This document shows, in pieces, positions 16,977 to 25,904 of a stretch of DNA of 64,000 bases. Origin of the DNA: DASQPJ01 sp036268355. Its GTDB lineage: Bacteria; Actinomycetota; Actinomycetes; Sporichthyales; Sporichthyaceae. Position numbers and translations under genes: made by a program. Within the stretch, counting starts at the first letter, position 1; every line of letters begins with the position of its first letter. The notes beneath the pieces are model-generated. The model was not told the DNA's origin, made no database searches, and worked only from the letters and a program-made list of their open reading frames with translations. The stretch is taken from contig DATAUG010000241.1 in assembly GCA_036268355.1 (NCBI GenBank), forward strand, positions 1-64,000. The letters run 5' to 3'.

Positions 16977-18040
16977 ATCCTTACTTCGCCGATCCGCGCG
17001 GCGGCCGCGCGGGCAATTCCGTGCACCAGGCCCGGCCCGCGGTAGACCAAGCCGGTGTAGAGCTGGACCAACACCGCGCCCACGTCGAACATCCGCATGG
17101 CGTCGTCCGGCGAGCCGATCCCGCCGACCCCGACCACCGGCAGGGCTCCCCCGGACTCCGCCACCACCAGTCGGACCACGGCCAACGCGCGATCCCGCAG
17201 CGGACGACCGGACAGCCCGCCCGACTGTGCGGCGCGAGCCGCATCGTCCGGGGCGAGACCGGCACGCTCGACGGTGGTGTTGGTGGCGACGATCCCGGCG
17301 ACGCCGCGCGCCGAACAGACCTCGAGCACCTCACCGACCGCGGCATCGGTCAGGTCCGGCGCAATCTTCACCAGCAACGGCTTCGGCCCGCCCGGGCCGG
17401 CCTCGGCCACGGTGTGCCCACGCAACTCACGCAGCAGTTCGTCGAGCGCCGCGCGGTCCTGCAGCGAACGCAAATCCGGCGTGTTCGGCGAGCTGACGTT
17501 GACCGCAACGTAGTCCGCGTAGGGCAGCAGGACCTTCAACGACGACAGGTAGTCGCCGGTCGCGTCGGCCACCGGGGTCACCTTGGACTTGCCGAGGCTG
17601 ATCCCGACCGGGATCGGGGACCGCCCGAGCCGCTCCAGCCGCGCCGCCATCGCCTCGGCCCCGGCGTTGTTGAACCCCATCCGGTTGATGATCGCCTCGG
17701 AGGCGCTCAGTCGGTACAGGCGCGGTCGCGGGTTGCCCGCCTGGTCGTGCCAGGTGACCGTGCCGACCTCGACGAAGCCGAAGCCGAGCGCCGCCCAGGC
17801 CGGGATCGCGACCGCATCCTTGTCCATGCCGGCAGCCAGACCGACCGGGTTGCCGAACTTCAGCCCGAACGCCGTGACCGGAGCCCCGACCCGCGGCACG
17901 CGATTCAGCACCGCTCGGGTGCCCGGCGAATCGCTGATCAGGCCGAGGGTGCGAAGCACGCGGGCGTGCGCCGCCTCCGGGTCGCCGGAGCCGGTCGCGA
18001 ACAACGCCCGCCGCGCCAGCCGCTCGTAAGCCGCGCTCAC
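16973..18040 (-). CDS. pyrD: dihydroorotate dehydrogenase (quinone), class 2
   Basis: 355 residues. It oxidises dihydroorotate to orotate with FMN and passes electrons to membrane quinone. Class 2 is shown by the N-terminal helical extension (AYERLARRALFATGSGDPEAAH) that forms the quinone tunnel, and by catalytic Ser in NVSSPNTPDLRSLQ near residue 180. Also seen are VGLAAGMDKDA near 75, INRMGFNNAG near 125 and the FMN phosphate site GVGGIGSPDDA. I chose GTG 18038-18040; a TTG 33 bases upstream would translate part of a palindromic repeat. It is the last gene of the pyr operon. Confidence 0.94.
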   Translation of the reverse strand: MSAAYERLARRALFATGSGDPEAAHARVLRTLGLISDSPGTRAVLNRVPRVGAPVTAFGLKFGNPVGLAAGMDKDAVAIPAWAALGFGFVEVGTVTWHDQAGNPRPRLYRLSASEAIINRMGFNNAGAEAMAARLERLGRSPIPVGISLGKSKVTPVADATGDYLSSLKVLLPYADYVAVNVSSPNTPDLRSLQDRAALDELLRELRGHTVAEAGPGGPKPLLVKIAPDLTDAAVGEVLEVCSARGVAGIVATNTTVERAGLAPDDAARAAQSGGLSGRPLRDRALAVVRLVVAESGGALPVVGVGGIGSPDDAMRMFDVGAVLVQLYTGLVYRGPGLVHGIARAAAARIGEVRI

Positions 18041-18058
18041 CGCCCCCCCCACCCCGGC

Positions 18059-18109
18059 GTTGCGTCCGGCCAACCCGTCGCTAATAGCGTCGGGTTGGCC
18101 GGACGCAAG
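18059..18109. repeat. 51-base palindromic repeat, GTTGCGTCCG family, copy 3
   Basis: Perfect 18-base arms at 18060-18077 and 18091-18108. The 13-base centre is itself nearly palindromic (CGCTA/TAGCG), so almost the whole element folds into one hairpin. It lies in the carB-pyrD gap, 19 bases before the pyrD start, and is the best preserved of the three copies. Confidence 0.9.
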
Positions 18110-18134
18110 GGATGGGGGCGGGGACGGGGGGTGG

Positions 18135-21100
18135 TCATGCGCGGGACGCGTTCAGGGCGGCGGCGTACTCCTGCAGCGAGCGCACGCCGATGTCGCCGCG
18201 CAGCAGGGACTCGATGCCCTGCACGGCGGCGGCGAGCCCGGGCACCGTGGTCACGCACAACGTGTTGGAACCCACCGCCGCGGTTCGGATGTCCCAGCCG
18301 TCGACCCGCGACCCGACCCCGAAGGGCGTGTTCACGATCAGCGCGATCTCGCCGTTCTGGATCCGGGTGACGATCGTCGGTTCGCCCTCGGGCCATGCCT
18401 CGGTGGCCGGGCCCGGGCCGTGATGACCCTTGCGCACCACCGTGGCCGGGACCCCGTTGCGCCGCAGCACATCAGCGGTCCCGCCGGTGGCAAGGATCTC
18501 GAAACCCAGGTCGTGCAGGCGTTTCACGGGGAAGATCATCGCGCGCTTGTCGCGGTTGGCCACCGAGACGAATGCGGCGCCCTTGATCGGCAACGACCCG
18601 TACGCGCCGGCCTGGGACTTGGCGAACGCCGTACCGAAGTTCGTGTCGATCCCCATGACCTCGCCGGTGGACCTCATCTCCGGCCCGAGGATCGTGTCGA
18701 CGTGTTCGCCGGAGGCGGTGCGGAAACGGTTGAACGGCATCACCGCCTCCTTGACCGCGACCGGCGCGTCGAAGGGCAGGTCGGCGCAGTCGCCGTGCGG
18801 CGGCAACAAGCCCTCGGCGCGCAGTTGCGGGATCGTCGCGCCGAGCATCACCCGGGCCGCGGCCTTCGCCAAGGGGGTCGCCGTTGCCTTGGACACGAAC
18901 GGAATCGTGCGCGAGGCACGTGGGTTGGCCTCCAGTACGTAGAGCACGTCGGCGGCGATCGCGTACTGGACGTTGAGCAGGCCGCGCACGCCGACGCCCC
19001 GAGCGATGGCCTCGGTCGCCATGCGGATGCGCTCGATGTCCTTGTTCCCCAAGGTGATCGGCGGCAGCACGCAGGCCGAGTCGCCGGAGTGGATGCCGGC
19101 CTCCTCGATGTGTTCCATGACCCCGCCGAGGAACAACTCGGTGCCGTCGTAGATCGCATCGACGTCGATCTCGACGGCGTCGTCGAGGAATCGGTCGACG
19201 AGCACCGGGCGGTCCGGGGAGATCTCGGTGGCGCGGGAGATGTAGTCGGCCAGCATCTGCTCGCTGTAGACGATTTCCATGCCGCGGCCGCCGAGCACGT
19301 ACGAAGGGCGGACCAGTACCGGATAACCGACGTCGTCCGCGATCGCCTTGGCCTCCACGAACGAGAACGCCGTACCCCACTTCGGGGCCAGCAGTCCCTG
19401 CGCCGCCAGCACCCGACCGAACGCCCCGCGATCCTCGGCCAGGTGGATCGCCTCCGGCGAGGTGCCCACGATCGGCACGCCCGCTTCCTTCAGCGACCGC
19501 GCCAGGCCCAACGGGGTCTGCCCGCCGAGCTGCACCACGACGCCGATCACCTCCCCGGCCCGTTGTTCGGCGTACACGACCTCCAGCACGTCCTCCAGCG
19601 TCAGCGGTTCGAAGTACAGCCGATCGGAAGTGTCGTAGTCGGTGGAGACGGTCTCGGGGTTGCAGTTGATCATCACGGTCTCGAATCCCGCGTCGCGCAA
19701 GGCAAAACTGGCGTGCACGCACGAGTAGTCGAACTCCACGCCCTGGCCGATCCGGTTGGGCCCGGAGCCCAGGATTATCACCTTCGGTTTCTGACCCGGC
19801 CTCACTTCGGTCTCGGTGTCGTAGGACGAGTAGTGGTACGGCGTGTGTGCCTCGAACTCCCCCGCGCAGGTGTCGACGGTCTTGTAAACCGGACGGATCC
19901 GCAGGGCGTGTCGCACCCCGCGGACCACGGCCTCGGGCAAGCCTCGGATCTCGGCGATCTGGGCGTCGGAGAATCCGTGCCGCTTGGCGATCCGGAGCAG
20001 GTCGGGGTCGAGCTGCTCGGCGGCGGCCAGGTCGCCGGCGATCTCGTGCAGCAACAGCAATTGGTCGACGAACCAGGGGTCGATGGCGGTGGCCCGGTTG
20101 ACCTCTTCCGGGGTTGCGCCCGCCCGCAGTGCCCCGATCACGTCGCGCAGCCGTCCGTCGTACGGGGTGGCGATCTTCTCGAGCAATGCCTCCCGGTCGC
20201 CCGGTGCGCCGGCCCAGGACAGCGAGGCGTCGCGTTTCTCCAACGATCGCAGGGCTTTCTGGAGCGCCTCGGTGAAGTTGCGGCCGATCGCCATCGCCTC
20301 GCCGACGCTCTTCATGTGCGTGGTCAACCGAGGGTCGGCCGCCGGGAATTTCTCGAACGCGAATCGGGGCACCTTGACGACCACGTAGTCCAACGTGGGC
20401 TCGAAGCTGGCCGGGGTCACCTGCGTGATGTCGTTACGGATCTCGTCGAGGGTGTAGCCGATCGCCAATCGGGCGGCGATCTTGGCGATCGGGAACCCGG
20501 TCGCCTTGGACGCCAGCGCCGAGGACCGCGACACCCGCGGGTTCATCTCGATCACGATGAGCCGACCCGTCGAGGGCTCCACCGCGAACTGGATGTTGCA
20601 GCCGCCGGTGTCCACCCCGACCGCGCGGATGATGTCGATAGCGACGTCGCGCATGCGTTGGTATTCGCGGTCGGTGAGGGTGAGCGCGGGCGCGACGGTT
20701 ATCGAGTCGCCGGTGTGCACGCCCATCGGGTCGAGGTTCTCGATCGAGCAGATCACGACCACGTTGTCCGTGCGGTCGCGCATCAGCTCGAGTTCGTACT
20801 CCTTCCAGCCGAGGATCGACTGCTCCAGCAGCACCTCGGTGGTCGGGCTGGCGGCCAGGCCGGATCCGGCGATGCGGCGCAAGTCGGCCTCGTCGTAGGC
20901 CATCCCGGATCCGGCGCCGCCCATGGTGAACGACGGCCGGACGACCACCGGGTAGCCCAGGTCCACGACGGCCTTCAAGCAGTCGTCCATCGAGTGGCAG
21001 ATCGTCGAACGCGCGGACTCGGCGCCGATGTCGGCGACAATCTGCTTGAAGCGTTCCCGGTTCTCCCCGGCGTTGATCGCCTCGACGTTGGCGCCGATCA

Positions 21101-21443
21101 GCTCGACCCCGAACTCCGCCAGGGTTCCGTTGGCGTGCAGGGCCATCGCGGCGTTCAGCGCAGTCTGCCCGCCCAGGGTCGCCAGCAGTGCGTCGGGACG
21201 TTCCCGCTCGATGACCTTGCGCACCATTTCCGGCGTGATCGGCTCGACGTAAGTCGCGTCGGCGAACTCCGGATCGGTCATGATCGTGGCCGGATTCGAG
21301 TTGATCAGGCTGACCCGAAGCCCCTCCGAACGCAGTACCCGACAGGCCTGCGTCCCGGAGTAGTCGAACTCGCAGGCCTGACCGATCACGATCGGCCCGG
21401 AGCCGATCACCAGCACCGAGCTGATGTCGTCACGCCGTGGCAT
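18135..21443 (-). CDS. carB: carbamoyl-phosphate synthase large subunit
   Basis: 1102 residues. It makes carbamoyl phosphate from bicarbonate, ammonia delivered by CarA, and two ATP. The two homologous ATP-grasp halves are plain: IGSGPIVIGQACEFDYSGTQ near residue 15 and GSGPNRIGQGVEFDYSC near 560. The C-terminal MGS-like allosteric domain (about 950-1090) normally binds UMP and ornithine. The ATG at 21441-21443 follows GAGGGGAG and gives the normal N-terminus. It lies 66 bases after carA within the pyr operon. Confidence 0.97.
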   Translation of the reverse strand: MPRRDDISSVLVIGSGPIVIGQACEFDYSGTQACRVLRSEGLRVSLINSNPATIMTDPEFADATYVEPITPEMVRKVIERERPDALLATLGGQTALNAAMALHANGTLAEFGVELIGANVEAINAGENRERFKQIVADIGAESARSTICHSMDDCLKAVVDLGYPVVVRPSFTMGGAGSGMAYDEADLRRIAGSGLAASPTTEVLLEQSILGWKEYELELMRDRTDNVVVICSIENLDPMGVHTGDSITVAPALTLTDREYQRMRDVAIDIIRAVGVDTGGCNIQFAVEPSTGRLIVIEMNPRVSRSSALASKATGFPIAKIAARLAIGYTLDEIRNDITQVTPASFEPTLDYVVVKVPRFAFEKFPAADPRLTTHMKSVGEAMAIGRNFTEALQKALRSLEKRDASLSWAGAPGDREALLEKIATPYDGRLRDVIGALRAGATPEEVNRATAIDPWFVDQLLLLHEIAGDLAAAEQLDPDLLRIAKRHGFSDAQIAEIRGLPEAVVRGVRHALRIRPVYKTVDTCAGEFEAHTPYHYSSYDTETEVRPGQKPKVIILGSGPNRIGQGVEFDYSCVHASFALRDAGFETVMINCNPETVSTDYDTSDRLYFEPLTLEDVLEVVYAEQRAGEVIGVVVQLGGQTPLGLARSLKEAGVPIVGTSPEAIHLAEDRGAFGRVLAAQGLLAPKWGTAFSFVEAKAIADDVGYPVLVRPSYVLGGRGMEIVYSEQMLADYISRATEISPDRPVLVDRFLDDAVEIDVDAIYDGTELFLGGVMEHIEEAGIHSGDSACVLPPITLGNKDIERIRMATEAIARGVGVRGLLNVQYAIAADVLYVLEANPRASRTIPFVSKATATPLAKAAARVMLGATIPQLRAEGLLPPHGDCADLPFDAPVAVKEAVMPFNRFRTASGEHVDTILGPEMRSTGEVMGIDTNFGTAFAKSQAGAYGSLPIKGAAFVSVANRDKRAMIFPVKRLHDLGFEILATGGTADVLRRNGVPATVVRKGHHGPGPATEAWPEGEPTIVTRIQNGEIALIVNTPFGVGSRVDGWDIRTAAVGSNTLCVTTVPGLAAAVQGIESLLRGDIGVRSLQEYAAALNASRA

Positions 21444-21509
21444 GCGCTCTCCCCTCGGCTGTATCGATCGCTGCCAAATGCACGCGGCCACGGCCGGAAC
21501 TATTGATCA

Positions 21510-22661
21510 TCAGGAAACCGGAATCCGGCTGTTGCCGCGCGCATTGGCCGACCTGTCCATCAGATTCGTGAACCGGTCGAACAGGTAGCCGGCGTCGTGC
21601 GGCCCGGCAGCGGCTTCCGGGTGGTACTGCACGGAGAATGCCGGCACGTCGAGGCACTCCAGACCCTCCACGACATCGTCGTTGAGGCAGACGTGGGAGA
21701 CCTGCGCCCGGCCGTACCGCGTCTGCGCGACGTCCTCGCGCGGGGCGTCGACAGCGAACCCGTGGTTGTGCGCAGTGATCTCGACCCGTCCGGTGGTGCG
21801 ATCCATGACGGGTTGGTTGATCCCGCGGTGACCGAAGCGCAGTTTGTACGTGCCGAACCCGAGCGCCCGGCCGAGGATTTGGTTTCCGAAGCAGATCCCG
21901 AACAGCGGGACCGCGGCGTCGAGCACGCCTCGGGCAAGTTCCACGGCGTAGTCGGCGACCCCTGGGTCGCCCGGACCGTTGGACAGGAACACCCCGTCCG
22001 GCTCGCGGGCCAGGACCTCGGCGGCGGTCGCGGTCGCCGGAACCACGTGCACCTCGATCCCCCGCTGCGCCATCCGGTGCGGGGTCATCGCCTTGATCCC
22101 GAGGTCGACGGCCACCACGGTGAACCGCCGCACCCCGATCGCCGGGACCACATACGGCTGCGCGGTGCTGACCCCCTTGGCCAGGTCCGCGCCGAGCATG
22201 CTCGGGCTCGCGAGCACCCGCGCGTGCAGCGCGGCGGCGTCGTCGGCGACGCTCGACACCCCGACCCGCATCGCGCCGGCGTCGCGCAGATGCCGGGTCA
22301 ACGCGCGGGTGTCGATGCCGCAGATCCCGACGACTCCCGCAGCTTCGAGATCGTCCTCCAACGACCTGACGGACCGCCAGTTCGACGGGATCCGGGCCGG
22401 GTCGCGCACCACGTAGCCGGCCACCCAGATCCGGCTGGACTCCGGGTCCTCGTCGTTGACGCCGGTGTTCCCGATGTGCGGCGCGGTCATCACCACGACC
22501 TGCCGGTGGTACGACGGGTCGGTCAACGTCTCCTGGTAGCCGGTCATGCCGGTGTTGAAGACCGCCTCGCCGAACGTCTCCCCGACGTGGCCGTAGGCCT
22601 GGCCGCGGAACGTCGTCCCGTCCTCCAGCACCAGCAGTGCCGGTCCCCTGCCCACGCTCAT
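21510..22661 (-). CDS. carA: carbamoyl-phosphate synthase small subunit
   Basis: 383 residues. This is the glutaminase subunit that feeds ammonia to CarB. The N-terminal CarA domain contains FNTGMTGYQETLTDPSY near residue 36. The class I amidotransferase domain has the catalytic Cys in PLFGICFGNQILGRA near 255 and the His-Glu pair in SVQYHPEAAAGP near 340. The start is ATG 22659-22661 behind a GGGGGAGGG box; a longer open frame upstream runs into the palindromic gap. Downstream comes carB. Confidence 0.96.
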   Translation of the reverse strand: MSVGRGPALLVLEDGTTFRGQAYGHVGETFGEAVFNTGMTGYQETLTDPSYHRQVVVMTAPHIGNTGVNDEDPESSRIWVAGYVVRDPARIPSNWRSVRSLEDDLEAAGVVGICGIDTRALTRHLRDAGAMRVGVSSVADDAAALHARVLASPSMLGADLAKGVSTAQPYVVPAIGVRRFTVVAVDLGIKAMTPHRMAQRGIEVHVVPATATAAEVLAREPDGVFLSNGPGDPGVADYAVELARGVLDAAVPLFGICFGNQILGRALGFGTYKLRFGHRGINQPVMDRTTGRVEITAHNHGFAVDAPREDVAQTRYGRAQVSHVCLNDDVVEGLECLDVPAFSVQYHPEAAAGPHDAGYLFDRFTNLMDRSANARGNSRIPVS

Positions 22662-22692
22662 TGCCCTCCCCCGCCAACGCCTCCGAACACTT

Positions 22693-22789
22693 GGGGTGTC
22701 ACCCCCACTGTCGGTGGGGGTGACACCCCCACCGACACGCACGGCGCCCGACTTGCACCGATCTGTCCCCTCGATCGGGGTGACACCCC
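22693..22789. repeat. TGACA-core palindromes in the pyrC-carA gap
   Basis: Three copies of a GGGGTGACACCCC palindrome lie at 22693-22705, 22716-22730 and 22777-22789. The last two are direct repeats, 60 bases apart. The first two are opposed and form a strong hairpin with 16-base arms (22693-22708 and 22714-22729) around a five-base loop, which would fold in the pyr operon transcript. No long T-run follows. In mycobacteria the same gap holds a membrane protein gene, absent here. Confidence 0.85.
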
Positions 22790-22842
22790 ATCGGGAAAGG
22801 GCGGGCTCCAGGGGGCTGACGTCCCCAACCGGATAAGCCGCC

Positions 22843-24132
22843 TCATGCGAGCTTCCCGTCCAGCACCGTCGGCCTGCCGCGCAGGAAGGTGGCGTAGACC
22901 GTCCCGGGCAGCGTGCGTCCGCGGTACGGGGTGTTGCGGCTGCGCGAGGCCAGGGCGTCGCGGTCCACGGTCCAGGTGGTGCTCGGGTCGTAGAGCGTCA
23001 GATTTGCCGGGGCGTCGACCGCGATCCCGCGGCCGTGTCCGTCGACCCGGCCGATGCGGGCCGGGCGGGTCGACATCCGGTCGGCGACGCCGGCCCAGTC
23101 CAGCAGGCCGGTGTCGACCATCACCTGCTGCACGACCGACAGCGCCGTCTCCAGGCCCAGCATGCCCATGGCCGCCGCGGCCCACTCGCAGTCCTTGTCC
23201 TCATCCGCGTGCGGGGCATGGTCGGTGGCCACCGCGTCGATCGTGCCGTCGGCCAGCCCGATCCGCAGCGCCTCGACGTCGGCGGCGGTACGCAGCGGCG
23301 GGTTGACCTTGTAGATCGGGTCGTAGGAGGCGATCAGTTCGTCGGTGAGCAACAAGTGATGTGGCGTCACTTCCGCGGTGACGTCCCAACCCTTGGACTT
23401 CGCCCAGCGGATCAGCTCCACCGAACCGGCCGTCGACACGTGGCACACGTGCAGCCGGGAGCCGACATGTGCCGCCAGCAGGCAGTCCCGGGCGATGATC
23501 GCCTCCTCGGCGACCGCGGGCCAGCCGCCCAGGCCCAGGACACCGGAGACCTCGCCCTCGTTCATCTGGGCGCCCTCGGTCAACCGCGGTTCCTGGGCGT
23601 GCTGCGCGATGACGCCGTCGAATGCCTTCACGTACTCCAGGGCCCGGCGCATGAGCAGCGCGTCGGACACACAGTGCCCGTCGTCGGAGAAGACCCGCAC
23701 CGCCGCCGGACAGGTGGCCATCGCACCGAGTTCGGCCAACTGCTCCCCGGCCAGGCGGACCGTCACCGCACCCACCGGACGCACGTCGGCATGACCGTGC
23801 TCCAGGCCCAACCGCCAGACCTGCTCGACAACCCCGGCGGTGTCGGCGACCGGCGAGGTGTTGGCCATCGCGTGCACCGCGGTGAACCCGCCGAGGGCGG
23901 CAGCCTGGGTCCCCGACGCAACGGTCTCGGCGTCCTCGCGCCCGGGCTCCCGCAGATGGGTGTGCAGATCGACGAGTCCGGGCAGGGCGATCAGGCCTGC
24001 GGCGTCGACCACGTGCGAGCCCGGCGCCGAGCAGCCGCGCCCGATCTCGACGATGCGACCGTCCGCGATCAGCAGGTCGGTCGCGTCCCCACCGAGTGGC
24101 CGCACACCGCGGATGGTGAAGGAATTGATCAT
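22843..24132 (-). CDS. pyrC: dihydroorotase
   Basis: 429 residues, class I dihydroorotase. It closes carbamoyl aspartate to dihydroorotate with zinc. Metal ligands are visible in LPGLVDLHTHLREPG near residue 55, in AQHAQEP near 180, LHVCHVSTAGS near 235, and VATDHAPHADEDKDCEW near 305 with the catalytic Asp. The ATG overlaps the pyrB stop by four bases. Length is normal. The 3' side carries the TGACA palindromes before carA. Confidence 0.96.
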   Translation of the reverse strand: MINSFTIRGVRPLGGDATDLLIADGRIVEIGRGCSAPGSHVVDAAGLIALPGLVDLHTHLREPGREDAETVASGTQAAALGGFTAVHAMANTSPVADTAGVVEQVWRLGLEHGHADVRPVGAVTVRLAGEQLAELGAMATCPAAVRVFSDDGHCVSDALLMRRALEYVKAFDGVIAQHAQEPRLTEGAQMNEGEVSGVLGLGGWPAVAEEAIIARDCLLAAHVGSRLHVCHVSTAGSVELIRWAKSKGWDVTAEVTPHHLLLTDELIASYDPIYKVNPPLRTAADVEALRIGLADGTIDAVATDHAPHADEDKDCEWAAAAMGMLGLETALSVVQQVMVDTGLLDWAGVADRMSTRPARIGRVDGHGRGIAVDAPANLTLYDPSTTWTVDRDALASRSRNTPYRGRTLPGTVYATFLRGRPTVLDGKLA

Positions 24133-25112
24133 GCACTTTCCCTGTCTTCAACGGTGACTGAGGTGTCGTCAGATTCGTGGCGCCCGATCGCCGGTTCACT
24201 GCCGGACAGCAGCAGGTAGAGCACTGCCATGCGGACGCTGACCCCGTTGGTCACCTGCTCCACGATCGTCGAGCGTGGCGAGTCCGCGACAGCGGCGGTG
24301 ATCTCCATCCCGCGGTTCATCGGCCCGGGATGCATCACGATCGCGTGTTCCGGCAGCGTCGCCATGCGGCTGACGTCGAGCCCGTAACGGCGGCTGTACT
24401 CCCGCGCGCTGGGGAAGAACGCGGCGTTCATCCGCTCCCGCTGCACCCGGAGCATCATCACCGCGTCGCACTTGGGCAGCTCGGCATCCAGGTCGTAGGA
24501 CACCGCACACGGCCAGGTCCCAACCCCGACCGGGAGCAACGTCGGCGGGGCCACCAGTACGACCTCGGCGCCAAGCGTGTTCAGCAGCAGCACGTTGGAT
24601 CGGGCGACGCGACTGTGCAACACGTCGCCCACGATGCACACCCGCCGCCCGTCGAACCCGCCGAGGCGGTCGCGCATCGTGTAGGCGTCGAGCAGTGCCT
24701 GGGTGGGGTGCTCGTGGGTGCCGTCGCCGGCGTTCACGACCGAGCCGCGGATCCAGCCTGCGGTGGCCAGTCGATGCGGGGCACCGGAGGCGAAGTGCCG
24801 GACGACGACCGCGTCGGCGCCCATGGCCTCCAGCGTCAACGCGGTGTCCTTCAGGCTCTCCCCCTTCGACACCGAAGATCCCTTGGTCGCGAAGTTGATC
24901 ACGTCCGCGCTCAAGCGCTTGGCGGCCAACTCGAACGAGGTGCGGGTTCGGGTCGAGTCCTCGTAGAACAGGTTGACCACGGTGCGCCCGCGCAACGTGG
25001 GCAGTTTCTTGATCGGCCGGTCGGCCAACCGGGCCAGTTCGGCCGCGGTGTCCAGGACGAGCACGGCGGCGCTGCGATCCAGGTCGGCCGCGGACAGCAG
25101 ATGGCGCTTCAC
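24129..25112 (-). CDS. pyrB: aspartate carbamoyltransferase catalytic chain
   Basis: 327 residues. It joins carbamoyl phosphate and aspartate, the first committed step of pyrimidine synthesis. The carbamoyl-phosphate motif FYEDSTRTRTSFELAAKRL is near residue 51 and HPTQALLDAYTM near 138. The GTG start overlaps the pyrR stop (GTGA), and its stop overlaps pyrC (ATGA), so pyrR, pyrB and pyrC are translationally coupled. No regulatory pyrI gene is present. Confidence 0.96.
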   Translation of the reverse strand: MKRHLLSAADLDRSAAVLVLDTAAELARLADRPIKKLPTLRGRTVVNLFYEDSTRTRTSFELAAKRLSADVINFATKGSSVSKGESLKDTALTLEAMGADAVVVRHFASGAPHRLATAGWIRGSVVNAGDGTHEHPTQALLDAYTMRDRLGGFDGRRVCIVGDVLHSRVARSNVLLLNTLGAEVVLVAPPTLLPVGVGTWPCAVSYDLDAELPKCDAVMMLRVQRERMNAAFFPSAREYSRRYGLDVSRMATLPEHAIVMHPGPMNRGMEITAAVADSPRSTIVEQVTNGVSVRMAVLYLLLSGSEPAIGRHESDDTSVTVEDRESA

Positions 25113-25690
25113 GACTTGACCTCCACGCTCGACAGGACGACTGCATCGACCCCGTCGATCTCCGCGATGTGGACGTGCACGTTCTCGGACAGCGAGGTCG
25201 GCAGGTTCTTGCCGACATAGTCGGCCCGGATCGGCAGTTCCCGGTGGCCGCGGTCGACCAGCACGGCCAACTGCACCAACCGCGGGCGCCCCAGATCGGC
25301 CAGCGCGTCGAGCGCGGCCCGGATCGTGCGGCCGGAGAACAGCACGTCGTCGACCAGCACCACGACCGCGCCGTCGACACCCCCGACCGGGACGTCGGTG
25401 CGCTCCAACGAGCGGGCCGGGCGAAGGCGCAGGTCGTCGCGGTACAGCGTGATGTCCAACGACCCGACCGGGATCTGCTCGCCCTCGACATCGGCGATGC
25501 GCGCGGCCAGGCGCCGGGCCAGCGGGACTCCGCGAGTCGGGACCCCGAACAGGACGATGTCGCGCGCACCCTTGTTGCGCTCGATGATCTCGTGGGCGAT
25601 CCGGGTGAGGGCCCGGCGAATGTCGGAGGCCTCCAGGACCTGACGGCCCGAAGCAAGCGGTGCGCGTGGCGCATCAGCTGCGGTGGACAT
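25109..25690 (-). CDS. pyrR: PyrR bifunctional regulator/uracil phosphoribosyltransferase
   Basis: 193 residues. It binds pyr mRNA when UMP is high and also has uracil phosphoribosyltransferase activity. The PRPP-binding loop VVLVDDVLFSGRTIRAALD is near residue 110, and VLFGVPTRGVPLARRLA near 50 is typical. I chose the ATG at 25688-25690 because the alternative TTG start upstream would run back through the leader. The ribosome site GGAAGGGG is about ten bases upstream, next to a PyrR-binding RNA loop, so the protein probably blocks its own translation. First gene of the pyr operon. Confidence 0.95.
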   Translation of the reverse strand: MSTAADAPRAPLASGRQVLEASDIRRALTRIAHEIIERNKGARDIVLFGVPTRGVPLARRLAARIADVEGEQIPVGSLDITLYRDDLRLRPARSLERTDVPVGGVDGAVVVLVDDVLFSGRTIRAALDALADLGRPRLVQLAVLVDRGHRELPIRADYVGKNLPTSLSENVHVHIAEIDGVDAVVLSSVEVKS

Positions 25691-25700
25691 GCCTGGCCAA

Positions 25701-25725
25701 CCCCTTCCCCGCCTCTCCGGACGGG
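25701..25725 (-). promoter_or_regulatory. PyrR-binding RNA loop at the pyrR ribosome site
   Basis: On the minus strand the leader reads CCCGTCCGGAGAGGCGGGG, then AAGGGG. It closely resembles the PyrR-binding loop of pyr leaders, whose core is UCCAGAGAGGCU. CCCG/CGGG can pair to present TCCGGAGAGG in the loop. The Shine-Dalgarno GGAAGGGG directly follows the stem. This suits translational repression, as described for mycobacterial pyrR, rather than the Bacillus transcription attenuator. No terminator/antiterminator pair was seen. Confidence 0.65.
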
Positions 25726-25818
25726 CCTTAAAGGGCAACTCTTCACATCACCCTAACAGTGCCCCGGACAGGCCGTCGTGGCGGCGCTCGATGGTCCACA
25801 TGCTGCTGCCGCTACGGG

Positions 25819-25847
25819 TTGACGCGGATACTAACTCTGCGTAACGT
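25819..25847 (+). promoter_or_regulatory. bldD promoter with BldD-like half-sites
   Basis: TTGACG (25819-25824), a 17-base spacer, then TAACGT (25842-25847), close to the vegetative consensus. Transcription would start near 25854, about 50 bases before the bldD start. GTCACT overlaps the -10 region and a second GTCAC lies near 25889. Streptomyces BldD recognises similar AGTGAC/GTCACT halves and represses its own gene, so autoregulation is plausible here. Confidence 0.6.
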
Positions 25848-25904
25848 CACTGTAGGTAGTTCGCGGCCCCGCGGATCCCTACGCAGCGTCACCCGGAGTC
25901 CTCC

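Noticed and set aside
18060..21506. Plus-strand open frame of more than 1100 codons opposite carB
   Set aside because: Antisense to carB over its whole length, no recognisable domain, and composition typical of a shadow frame.
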